A stretch of DNA of 64,000 bases. Source: Methylohalobius crimeensis 10Ki. GTDB taxonomy: Bacteria > Pseudomonadota > Gammaproteobacteria > Methylococcales > Methylothermaceae. The notes under the pieces are model-generated. The model was not told where the DNA came from, did no database searches, and worked only from the letters and a program-made list of their open reading frames with translations. This document shows positions 1 through 8,146 of this stretch, one piece after another (positions within the stretch are counted from its first letter, which is position 1; every line of letters starts with the position of its first letter). Position numbers and translations under genes: made by a program. The DNA lies in the NCBI RefSeq assembly GCF_000421465.1, contig NZ_ATXB01000001.1:2015001-2079000 (forward strand), given 5' to 3'.

Positions 1-1070
<1,070 letters not shown>

Positions 1071-1135
1071 AAAGCAAAAAATTATCTTCGCCCGGACGAC
1101 TCAATCAAGAACCCACACGGATGATTCGATCGATT

Positions 1136-1146
1136 TGTTAAAGAAC
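1136..1146 (-). promoter_or_regulatory. rrn leader boxA antitermination site
   Basis: The minus strand reads GTTCTTTAACA about 70 bases upstream of the 16S 5' end, followed further down by GTGTGGG. This is the arrangement of the gammaproteobacterial boxA/boxC leader, which recruits Nus factors for ribosomal RNA antitermination. Confidence 0.7.
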
Positions 1147-1191
1147 TCGGCCTCTTTCTTCAAGACCCTCACCGCTCCGGCGAGACAAACT

Positions 1192-1219
1192 ATCCTATCA
1201 CAAACTCCCTCTCTGTCAA
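1192..1219 (-). promoter_or_regulatory. rrn promoter P2
   Basis: The minus strand has TTGACA (1219-1214), a 16-base spacer, and TAGGAT (1197-1192). It lies about 120 bases upstream of the 16S 5' end and fits a downstream sigma70-type rRNA promoter. It was read by eye only. Confidence 0.55.
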
Positions 1220-1296
1220 GCCTCCGGGTCAACTTTCTTTCAACCCTGACGACCCTATCCCTCGGCCCCGGCCTCCCTGGCCAGGCAAGACGCAAG

Positions 1297-1325
1297 ATTC
1301 TATAGACCCGCTCTTCAGCCGTCAA
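1297..1325 (-). promoter_or_regulatory. rrn promoter P1
   Basis: The minus strand has TTGACG (1325-1320), a 17-base spacer and TAGAAT (1302-1297), preceded by an A-tract (GAAAAAAG) like an UP element. Together with the second promoter about 105 bases downstream it gives the tandem P1/P2 layout usual for rRNA operons. Confidence 0.6.
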
Positions 1326-1398
1326 GCACTTTTTTCTTCGGATTTGTCTAAATTTGTACCTGTCATTGTCCCCAGCTTTGTTCCCATCCCGGATCAAA

Positions 1399-1428
1399 TT
1401 GACAAGCATTTGATTTTAGAGCTTAATT
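1399..1428 (+). promoter_or_regulatory. candidate promoter of the mxaR operon
   Basis: TTGACA at 1399-1404 is followed after 18 bases by TTAATT (1423-1428), about 30 bases before the mxaR start. The -10 is poor and the spacing long, so this is only a candidate. The rest of 1326-1458 shows no gene. The two divergent transcription units, rrn and mxa, must start within this interval. Confidence 0.3.
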
Positions 1429-1458
1429 TCTAGATTGAACACAAACTGAAGAGGGGTC

Positions 1459-2481
1459 ATGCAAGCACCTGAGCATCTATTGTCCGATTGGCGGATTAAA
1501 GCCCGCACCCTACAATCGGAAATCAATAAAGCTGTAATCGGCTTAGACGATCCAGTGGAAAAAATTATCCTTGCCGTTTTCGCCCGCGGTCACGTGATGT
1601 TGGAAGGCGATGTGGGGGTGGGTAAAACCACGCTCCTGAGAGCAATCGCCAGAACCCTGGGCGGTGCCTACGAGCGCATGGAAGGCACCATCGATCTGAT
1701 GCCCAACGATCTTATCTACCACACCTATATAGACGATCACGGCAAGCCTCGGGTGGACCCGGGCCCGCTTCTGAAACAAGGCGAACAGTTGGCGGTTTTT
1801 TTCTTCAACGAAGTCAACCGAGCTCGCCCTCAAGTCCATTCTTTATTGCTTCGGGTAATGGCCGAACGCAGTGTTTCCGCATTCAACCGCGAATACCACT
1901 TTCCTTACTTGCAGGTATTCGCCGACCGAAACCGGGTGGAGAAAGAAGAAACCTTTGAAATGCCATCCGCCGCTCGGGATCGTTTTCTCATGGAACTGCA
2001 TATTGAGATACCCGACGATCCAGAGCTTCAGCAGGACCTCATGTTCGATCCTCGTTACCACAACGTGGACGCTTTGATTGACGGCCTTCGAGCAGCGGTC
2101 GTTCCCTACCGAGGAATCGATCCCATCGCTTCCCTCATCCAAGAACAAATTCAAGCGCGCGCGGCCCTCCGAAAGTACGCCCTGAATCTATGGCACGCCA
2201 CTCGCGAACCCCAGGCTTTCGGCATTCAAATCGACGGGGTGAATATGGATGAATTGGTCCTGGCCGGCGCCAGCACCCGGGGCATGAGCATGCTTCTCCG
2301 CACCGCCCGGGTCCATGCCTGGCTCGCGGACAGGGATTACCTCCTCCCCGAGGATCTTCAGCATGTGTTCCATGAAGTGGTGGGACACCGGATCTTCTTC
2401 ACCCCGGTCTACGAACTGCAGCGGGAGAGGTTGGTCCGACAGTTGACCTGTCAAATCCTGAATCGGATCGCCGCCCCCTAA
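1459..2481 (+). CDS. mxaR: MoxR-family AAA+ ATPase MxaR
   Basis: This 340-residue MoxR-class AAA+ ATPase is the first gene of a methanol-dehydrogenase accessory operon. Walker A is GDVGVGKTTLL near residues 51-61. The Walker B region near residue 114 reads FFFNEVNRARPQ, so the usual Asp of the hhhhDE motif is Asn while Glu is kept. Members of this family act as chaperones paired with DUF58 and von Willebrand A proteins, which is what follows here (mxaS, mxaC, mxaL). The start has a purine-rich site (GAAGAGGGG) about 5 bases upstream. Assignment to MxaR rather than a generic MoxR rests on the mxaS-A-C-K-L gene order downstream. Confidence 0.88.
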   Translation: MQAPEHLLSDWRIKARTLQSEINKAVIGLDDPVEKIILAVFARGHVMLEGDVGVGKTTLLRAIARTLGGAYERMEGTIDLMPNDLIYHTYIDDHGKPRVDPGPLLKQGEQLAVFFFNEVNRARPQVHSLLLRVMAERSVSAFNREYHFPYLQVFADRNRVEKEETFEMPSAARDRFLMELHIEIPDDPELQQDLMFDPRYHNVDALIDGLRAAVVPYRGIDPIASLIQEQIQARAALRKYALNLWHATREPQAFGIQIDGVNMDELVLAGASTRGMSMLLRTARVHAWLADRDYLLPEDLQHVFHEVVGHRIFFTPVYELQRERLVRQLTCQILNRIAAP

Positions 2482-2486
2482 AGCCG

Positions 2487-3314
2487 ATGGAGGAGTTTCA
2501 CTACCGCATCCGCTGGCGCGCGCGCAGCGCCCATCCCGGCCATCACCGCAGTCAAACCATCGGCGGGGGATATGAATTCCGCGGGCATGCCGCCCTTCTC
2601 AGTCATCCGGACCCCCGCCAGCTGGATGTCCACGCCACCCTCCTCGATCCCTTCGGGGAATATAAGGTCAGGCAATTCGCCCAAACCAGCACTATACCTG
2701 TCTTCGCCGTGGCGGATTTGTCCGCATCCCTCGGCATAGGCAATAAGCCCCGACTGCTCTCCCGCATAACGACCGCCATTGCTTACTCCGCTTTCCGGAC
2801 CGGCGATCCATTCGGGTTCTTCGGCGTCAACGACGAAGTCATGCTGCGCTTTCCCTTGCGCTTCCATAAAGGCCTGGCTTTGGAACTCCACCAACGCCTC
2901 GGTCAAATACAATTCCAAGGGCAAAGCCACGGTCTGAATCGAATCGGGTCCCATTTAGGGAAACGTCAGGCCTTGATTTTTTTGATCTCGGATTTCCATT
3001 TCCCCCTGACCGATACCCGAGCCATCCTTGATCACCTTCAGCCCCATGATGTGGTGCCAGTGGTCCTCTGGCAGAAACGGGAATGGCAACCGCCAGCTCG
3101 TTGGGGATGGACCCGACTGTACGACCCGGAAACCGGCCGCGATCGGCCGTTGTGGCTGACTCCCCGCAGCGAAGCGAGACTGGCCGCCGCATTCCGGCGG
3201 CAGCGGGAAGACTTGACCGCTCTGTGTCGACAGTATGGACGCCCCCCATTCTTTGTAGAAGAAACTTTTCACCCCGAACAATTCAGCCATTACTTTTTGG
3301 AAACATGCGCTTGA
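2487..3314 (+). CDS. mxaS: DUF58 protein MxaS
   Basis: This 275-residue soluble DUF58 protein starts 5 bases after mxaR. DUF58 proteins have a von Willebrand A-like fold and regularly accompany MoxR ATPases. The central part (around residues 70-170) contains the family signature region with VFAVADLSASLG, a degenerate metal-site segment, and LIFLISDFHFP. No signal peptide or membrane segment is seen. In mxa clusters of methylotrophs the equivalent gene is mxaS, between mxaR and mxaA; its biochemical role is not established. It overlaps mxaA by 10 bases, consistent with translational coupling. Confidence 0.85.
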   Translation: MEEFHYRIRWRARSAHPGHHRSQTIGGGYEFRGHAALLSHPDPRQLDVHATLLDPFGEYKVRQFAQTSTIPVFAVADLSASLGIGNKPRLLSRITTAIAYSAFRTGDPFGFFGVNDEVMLRFPLRFHKGLALELHQRLGQIQFQGQSHGLNRIGSHLGKRQALIFLISDFHFPLTDTRAILDHLQPHDVVPVVLWQKREWQPPARWGWTRLYDPETGRDRPLWLTPRSEARLAAAFRRQREDLTALCRQYGRPPFFVEETFHPEQFSHYFLETCA

Positions 3315-4201
3315 TTCTTCTGTTTTGTATTGCGCTTTTCGCCCCCACCCGGCTGTGGGCGGCGCCGCCAATCGCCGTTGAAATGAAAACCCCGCCTCCT
3401 TTCGGATATCGGGTGGGTTCGATCATCACCCATCAGGCGGATCTATTCGTCCCAGCCCCCTGGCAACTGGACATTGCGCAACTACCTGCCTCGGGGCCGA
3501 TCGACGATTGGCTCGAAATCCGAGCCTTGACCCATGAAACGCACTCCCAAAACGCAGGAATTCGCTACCGGTTGCAGATCGAATATCAGATTTTTCCTTC
3601 TATAAAAAACACGGCCAGCTTGGAAATCCCTTCCTTTCCCTTGCCGCTGATCACCCCCGAAGGAAAGAGAGAAGCGTCTGCTCTTCCTGCCTGGAAATTC
3701 ACCGTCAATCCACTGATTCCCCCGAAGCGGATCGACACCCGAGCTGAAATCCGCCCTTTGTGGCAACCGCAACCGGTCGACCTCGCTCCCTATTGGCGGC
3801 GTCTAGCTTCCATCGCCGTCGGTCTCTTGCTGGCGGGAGTGGCCTGGGCTTGGTACCGCCGCCGTTTACCTTGGCAACGGCCTCCGTTCACCCGCGCCCT
3901 CCCCCAAATTCGTCGTGCGGTTCGCCGCCAGCAAATGGAGACGGCTTTGCAGATTTTCCATCAAGCCCTTAACGCCACCGCGCAGCGCGCGCTCTTTCCG
4001 GCGCAACTTGCCGATTTCCTTCGCCGCCGGCCGGCATTCGCCCCCTTGAAAGATGACTTGGAACGATTTTTCGATACCTCCCAACACTTTTTTTTCGGGC
4101 ATCATTCGAACTTAAATCCTGCCCGTTTAACTGAATTGGAACGTCTCTGCCGCAATTGCGCCAAGGCGGAAACCCGAAGGACCGAACAGGAAAAACGATG
4201 A
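3305..4201 (+). CDS. mxaA: methanol dehydrogenase maturation protein MxaA
   Basis: The 298-residue product has an N-terminal signal peptide (MRLILLFCIALFAPTRLWAA), a periplasmic domain up to about residue 160, one membrane segment near residues 163-180 (SIAVGLLLAGVAWAW) and a cytoplasmic tail. In methylotrophs MxaA, with MxaC, MxaK and MxaL, is needed for active methanol dehydrogenase and is linked genetically to calcium insertion. The start at 3305 is chosen because it gives a clean signal peptide and a 10-base overlap with mxaS; a longer frame from 3083 would run through mxaS. The stop overlaps the mxaC start as ATGA. Confidence 0.85.
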   Translation: MRLILLFCIALFAPTRLWAAPPIAVEMKTPPPFGYRVGSIITHQADLFVPAPWQLDIAQLPASGPIDDWLEIRALTHETHSQNAGIRYRLQIEYQIFPSIKNTASLEIPSFPLPLITPEGKREASALPAWKFTVNPLIPPKRIDTRAEIRPLWQPQPVDLAPYWRRLASIAVGLLLAGVAWAWYRRRLPWQRPPFTRALPQIRRAVRRQQMETALQIFHQALNATAQRALFPAQLADFLRRRPAFAPLKDDLERFFDTSQHFFFGHHSNLNPARLTELERLCRNCAKAETRRTEQEKR

Positions 4202-5190
4202 TCCCGGAAATCGGCTTTGCCCAGCCCTGGTGGCTATTACTCTTACCCCTGACAGCGCTGCCTTTTCTGCGGCCGGCTCAAAAGCGGCTATCCTATCCGG
4301 CCCTGTGCCTGCTCCCCGACGCACCCGGCGCGCGGCGCTCGGATCGAGTCCGGCGTCTGCTTCTGGCCGCTTGCCTCGGGGCGGTGATCGTTTCCTTAAC
4401 CGGCCCGTTTTTCAAGGAGCAAAAAATCGCCCGCGTCGGCACCGGCGCCCACATCGCCCTGACCATCGACCACAGCAGCAGCATGAACGAAAACTTCTCC
4501 GGCCGTTATCTCGGGGGCGGCGCCAAGGAAACCAAAAGCGCCGCCGCGCGAAAATTGCTTCTGCAATTCATCCAGCGGCGACAACAAGATTTATTCTCAG
4601 TCGTGGCCTTCAGCACCGCTCCCCGATTGGTGCTTCCATTAACCGAAGACGACACGGCCATTCAAGCCGCCATTGGGGCGCTGGGGGTACGTGGGCGCGG
4701 AATTACCAATATCGGTCCGGGACTGGCGATGGCGTTGGCAACCTTCCGCGGTCGCCCTCAAACCGGCGCCCGGGTGATTCTTTTGGTCTCCGACGGTGCC
4801 GCCCGCCTCGATCAAGACGTTCAGGACCGCCTCCGCCAAGATTTTCAGGATTTGGCCGTGAATCTTTATTGGATCTATCTGCGCACCCCGAACAGCGTCA
4901 GCGTTCTGCATCCGCCTGAACGCCGCTTATCGGAAACCTCCACACCGGAAGTTTTCTTGCATCGTTATTTTCAAACCCTGAACGTTCCCTATCGGGTCTT
5001 CGAGGCGGAAAACCCCGCCAGCCTGGCCGAGGCCATAGCCGCAATCGGGCGACTGGAAAATCAACCGCTGCATTATTTCCAAACCCTGCCCCGACGGAAT
5101 TTAGCCCCCTACACCTTTGGGATCGCCCTGGCGTTGGGACTACCACTGCTTTTCTGGAGTGCATTGGAGGTGAACCGATGGCTTCCATAA
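4198..5190 (+). CDS. mxaC: von Willebrand A membrane protein MxaC
   Basis: This 330-residue protein has two N-terminal membrane segments (about residues 9-25 and 48-67), a von Willebrand A domain (about 80-280) and a C-terminal membrane segment (about 305-325). The metal-ion-dependent adhesion site is intact: IDHSSSMNENF near residue 95 gives DxSxS, with a threonine in GITNIGPG and LLVSDG further on. In methylotrophs MxaC is needed with MxaA, K and L for calcium-loaded methanol dehydrogenase. The ATG at 4198 overlaps the mxaA stop; the longer frame from 4156 is not needed. mxaK starts 13 bases before its end. Confidence 0.87.
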   Translation: MIPEIGFAQPWWLLLLPLTALPFLRPAQKRLSYPALCLLPDAPGARRSDRVRRLLLAACLGAVIVSLTGPFFKEQKIARVGTGAHIALTIDHSSSMNENFSGRYLGGGAKETKSAAARKLLLQFIQRRQQDLFSVVAFSTAPRLVLPLTEDDTAIQAAIGALGVRGRGITNIGPGLAMALATFRGRPQTGARVILLVSDGAARLDQDVQDRLRQDFQDLAVNLYWIYLRTPNSVSVLHPPERRLSETSTPEVFLHRYFQTLNVPYRVFEAENPASLAEAIAAIGRLENQPLHYFQTLPRRNLAPYTFGIALALGLPLLFWSALEVNRWLP

Positions 5191-5730
5191 ATCGGATCGG
5201 CGCCTTGCTCGCCGCGATTTTTCTGGCCTTGATCGTAATTGCCGCGTGGCAAGGGATCCAAATTTACCGTGCGGTCCTGAACAACCGGGCGCTGGTTCAA
5301 ATCGACGCCCTCCAGCCCGATTCTCAAACACCGCCGGAGCTTCTGGCCGCCAAAGCCAACCGCTACGCTCAACAAAACAAACTGCCCCTAGCCCTGCGCC
5401 TTTATACCCAGGCGCTCTCCAAGGCCGAAGGCGGACTCAAGCAGAAAATCGCCTACAATCTGGGTACCCTGTACCTGCGCGAGGCCGACCGTTATTGGAA
5501 CCGGCAAGGGGTATGGGCCTATTCCAGAGTCGTTACGCTGCTGGGCCTGGCCCGCGAGTATCTACGAGAGGCGGTAAGGCTCGACCCCCAGAACCCGGAT
5601 GCCCGCTACAATCTGGAATACGCCCTCCGCATCACACCCCCCCCCGCGAGAGCGGGAACCCGCCAATTGGCAGGGAAGCAAAGCCAGCCTCTTTTCTACC
5701 TTGCCCGGTCTGCCCCAGGGTGCGCCATGA
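5178..5730 (+). pseudogene. mxaK: MxaK, reading frame broken in a C9 run
   Basis: MxaK is a small membrane-anchored protein with tetratricopeptide-like helices. An N-terminal membrane segment (residues 8-26, IGALLAAIFLALIVIAAW) and helices up to NPDARYNLEYALR near residue 150 are clear. At 5637-5645 there are nine C. As sequenced, the frame continues without a stop into mxaL. With eight C the frame reads PPPREREPANWQG and ends at TGA 5728-5730, overlapping the mxaL ATG at 5727 just as other genes of this operon overlap. The extra C is therefore either a sequencing error or a slippage event. Residues after the C run in the printed frame are not MxaK-like. Confidence 0.82.
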
Positions 5731-6683
5731 ACCGGAAACGAATCCAGCCGCCAAGGAAGGGGTTACGGCGGTCCGGAAGGCAAGCTGCCGAAGCCCGTCC
5801 TTCTTGGATGGCTGGTTGTTTCTTCAACTGGCGCTTTTGGTTGTGGCTGTCGGCCGTGGGACTTTTGACCGCCGCTTTGTTCAGCCCGACTTGGACTGTC
5901 CCCGTGGCCGTCCATCGTTACCTGGTCGTGGTGGATATTACCCAAAGCATGAATGCCCGCGATTACCACCTTCCCGATCTGCCGCCGGACCGTTTTTCCT
6001 TCACCAAGGCGGCGATCGAACACGCGATTCTGGATTTACCCTGCGGTTCCGAAATCGCTTTGGGCTTTTTCACGAATAAAAACACCCAATTACTCTTGCA
6101 GCCTGTGGAAATCTGCCGCCACGGACCGGCGCTGCGCGATGCCCTGCGCGCCATCGACTGGCGCAGCGCCTGGGCGGCCGACAGCCACATCGCCTACGGC
6201 CTGTTCAACGCGCTTCGCCTTGCCCGGCGTTTAAATACCGATTTGGTTTTCGTGACCGACGGCAATCAAATTCCGACCACCACCCGAGAGCCTCATTTTT
6301 CCGATCGACCCGGCCGAACCGGCGGTTGGATCGTCGGAGCGGGGTCGGCGCATCCGGTTCCAATCCCCAGGCTGGACTTGAACAATCAAATGACGGGGTA
6401 CTGGCAGACCACCGACCTCCCCCGATCGGTCGAATCGTCCCGTTATCGCATTGAGGCGCCGGCGCGGAAAGCGGGGCTTCTTCTTACCCACCTCGACGAG
6501 ACGCGATTGCGGCGCCTGGCCGGCATCACCGGCCTGGACTATCTGCGCTTGGAGACCCCGAAACAGCTCGCCACCGCCCTAAAACGCTCCCTCAGTGAAC
6601 GAATTCAGCCGACAGAAGTGGACTTGAGCCCCTGGTTGGGGGCGGGGGCACTGCTTGTCATTTTGTTGACGGTTCTGGTTTGA
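5727..6683 (+). CDS. mxaL: von Willebrand A membrane protein MxaL
   Basis: This is a 318-residue von Willebrand A protein. After a basic N-terminus there is a membrane segment near residues 37-54 (FWLWLSAVGLLTAALF), then the metal-site motif VVDITQSMNARDY (DxTxS form) near residue 71, FVTDGNQIP later in the domain, and a C-terminal membrane segment (GAGALLVILLTVLV) ending the protein. It is the partner of MxaC in methanol dehydrogenase maturation. The ATG at 5727 is chosen because it overlaps the restored mxaK stop (ATGA). The longer frame from 5178 that includes it is caused by the mxaK frameshift and is not a real fusion. Confidence 0.85.
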   Translation: MNRKRIQPPRKGLRRSGRQAAEARPSWMAGCFFNWRFWLWLSAVGLLTAALFSPTWTVPVAVHRYLVVVDITQSMNARDYHLPDLPPDRFSFTKAAIEHAILDLPCGSEIALGFFTNKNTQLLLQPVEICRHGPALRDALRAIDWRSAWAADSHIAYGLFNALRLARRLNTDLVFVTDGNQIPTTTREPHFSDRPGRTGGWIVGAGSAHPVPIPRLDLNNQMTGYWQTTDLPRSVESSRYRIEAPARKAGLLLTHLDETRLRRLAGITGLDYLRLETPKQLATALKRSLSERIQPTEVDLSPWLGAGALLVILLTVLV

Positions 6684-6738
6684 CGCTTTTCAACTTTCCG
6701 GCCATACTCGATAAATCATTTATAAAAAATCCTTCATC

Positions 6739-7071
6739 ATGAAGTTACTACGCGTCCTGTCAGCTTCAGCCTTGCTTTTCATCCCTCCCGCCATTCAGGC
6801 CGGGGTCTGGGACGAACTGTTCGGCCCGGACAACTACTGGGAATGCTTATTGGAAAAGATGCCGGAGACCCAAACCTACGGCGGGTCCATGGAACATCTC
6901 AGCCAGTGCGCGTCCCAATTTCCCGACCAAAACGACTATCAAACCGGCGGCGGCTGGTTCGGTCCCGATACATTAGAGGAATGCCTGCAAGAATATCGAA
7001 CCGAAACCAACGAAGCCCTCGCCCGCCTCTCGATTCGGAAGGCCTGCTTTCGACTTTTCCCTCCCAACTGA
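6739..7071 (+). CDS. small secreted protein with two Cys repeats
   Basis: This 110-residue product has a signal peptide (about residues 1-21, cleaved near IQAG). I do not recognise the family. The mature part is two copies of a unit of about 34 residues: FGPDNYWECLLEKM...QCASQFP and FGPDTLEECLQEY...ACFRLFP, joined by a short Gly-rich linker. Each copy has two cysteines about 22 residues apart, suggesting one disulfide per unit in the periplasm. It lies 55 bases after mxaL and just ahead of rlmH, so it could be a late member of the mxa operon; no function can be inferred. Confidence 0.65.
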   Translation: MKLLRVLSASALLFIPPAIQAGVWDELFGPDNYWECLLEKMPETQTYGGSMEHLSQCASQFPDQNDYQTGGGWFGPDTLEECLQEYRTETNEALARLSIRKACFRLFPPN

Positions 7072-7091
7072 GTCGAGACGCTTCATTCATA

Positions 7092-7559
7092 ATGCGCATT
7101 CACCTGATCGCCGTGGGAAAGCGGATGCCCGCCTGGGTTCAGGCCGGATACGAGGAATATGCCAAACGCCTGCCCAAGGAATGCGCCCTGCATCTAAAGG
7201 AGATACCCTTACGTCGACGCGGCAAGAACGGGGATACGATGCGGCAGATCGCAACCGAAGGAGATCAAATGCTTACCGCCATCCCTCCGGCAAGCCATGT
7301 GGTCGCGCTCGACAGCCGCGGCAAGCAATGGTCCACGGAGGAATTGGGTTCCCGCCTGCAACGGTGGCTGCAACTAGGAAGCGATTTGACCCTATTGATC
7401 GGCGGCCCGGAAGGTTTGGCCCCGGCCTGCCTCGAACGCGCCGACGACTGCTGGAGCCTTTCCCGCCTGACCTTTCCCCATCCGTTGGTCCGTGTCATCG
7501 TGGCGGAGCAACTGTACCGGGCGTGGAGCCTGCTTCAGGGCCATCCCTACCATCGTTAG
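7092..7559 (+). CDS. rlmH: 23S rRNA pseudouridine-1915 N3-methyltransferase RlmH
   Basis: This 155-residue SPOUT-class methyltransferase modifies pseudouridine 1915 in helix 69 of 23S rRNA, using S-adenosylmethionine. The family start MRIHLIAVGKRMP, the cofactor loop LLIGGPEGL near residue 103, and the C-terminal LSRLTFPHPLVRVIVAEQLY and GHPYHR tail match RlmH over its full length. The start at 7092 is the family start; the frame is open further upstream but out of register with known members. maf follows after two bases, a common arrangement near rng. Confidence 0.96.
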   Translation: MRIHLIAVGKRMPAWVQAGYEEYAKRLPKECALHLKEIPLRRRGKNGDTMRQIATEGDQMLTAIPPASHVVALDSRGKQWSTEELGSRLQRWLQLGSDLTLLIGGPEGLAPACLERADDCWSLSRLTFPHPLVRVIVAEQLYRAWSLLQGHPYHR

Positions 7560-7561
7560 CC

Positions 7562-8146
7562 ATGTCCACCTATCAATTAATTCTGGCTTCGGCCTCTCCT
7601 CGCCGGCGCGAACTGCTGGATCAAATCGGACTCAGCTATCAAATCCGTCCTGCCGATATCGACGAAACGCCCCGCCCCGACGAACCCCCGCAAGACTATG
7701 TAACCCGCCTGGCCCGGGAAAAAGCGCAGGCGGCCCGGGCGGAAACTCGCGAATCCTTGCCCATACTCGGGGCGGATACCGCCGTGGTCCTTGACGGAGA
7801 AGTGCTGGGAAAGCCTCGCCATGAAACGGAGGGGTTAAACCATCTACGTCGAATTTCCGGCAAGCGCCATGAAGTCTTGAGCGCCGTTTGCCTGAATTTG
7901 ACCGATCCACCGCGGATCTTGGAAGCATTAAATATAAGCCGGGTTCACTTCCGACAATTGACGGAAGATGAAATAATTGCTTATTGGCGGAGCGGGGAAC
8001 CCCGGGATAAAGCCGGCGCCTATGCCATTCAAGGGCAAGGGGCCATTTTCGCCGAACGTCTGGAAGGCAGTTTTTCCGGCGTGATGGGATTGCCATTGTA
8101 TGAAACCGCCGGCCTGTTAAGGAAAGCGGGAATTCAGGTGTTATGA
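7562..8146 (+). CDS. maf: Maf-family nucleotide pyrophosphatase
   Basis: The 194-residue product belongs to the Maf/HAM1 superfamily, which hydrolyses non-canonical or modified nucleoside triphosphates to monophosphates. Family signatures are LILASASPRRRELLDQIG at residues 6-23, ARGK-like LAREKAQ near 57, GADTAVVLDGEVLGKP near 75 and DKAGAYAIQGQG near 145. The YhdE-type subgroup is inferred from the neighbourhood (maf-rng-yhdP). The start at 7562 follows the rlmH stop by two bases, and the stop overlaps the rng start as TTATGA. Confidence 0.93.
   Translation: MSTYQLILASASPRRRELLDQIGLSYQIRPADIDETPRPDEPPQDYVTRLAREKAQAARAETRESLPILGADTAVVLDGEVLGKPRHETEGLNHLRRISGKRHEVLSAVCLNLTDPPRILEALNISRVHFRQLTEDEIIAYWRSGEPRDKAGAYAIQGQGAIFAERLEGSFSGVMGLPLYETAGLLRKAGIQVL

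Noticed and set aside
5178-6683. A true MxaK-MxaL fusion protein of 501 residues
   Set aside because: The other frame after the C run encodes a plausible MxaK tail ending in a stop that overlaps the mxaL start, so a one-base indel explains the fusion better.
6843-7559. Extended N-terminus for RlmH (start at 6843)
   Set aside because: RlmH family members begin at MRIHLIAVGK (7092); the extension overlaps the small secreted protein in another frame.
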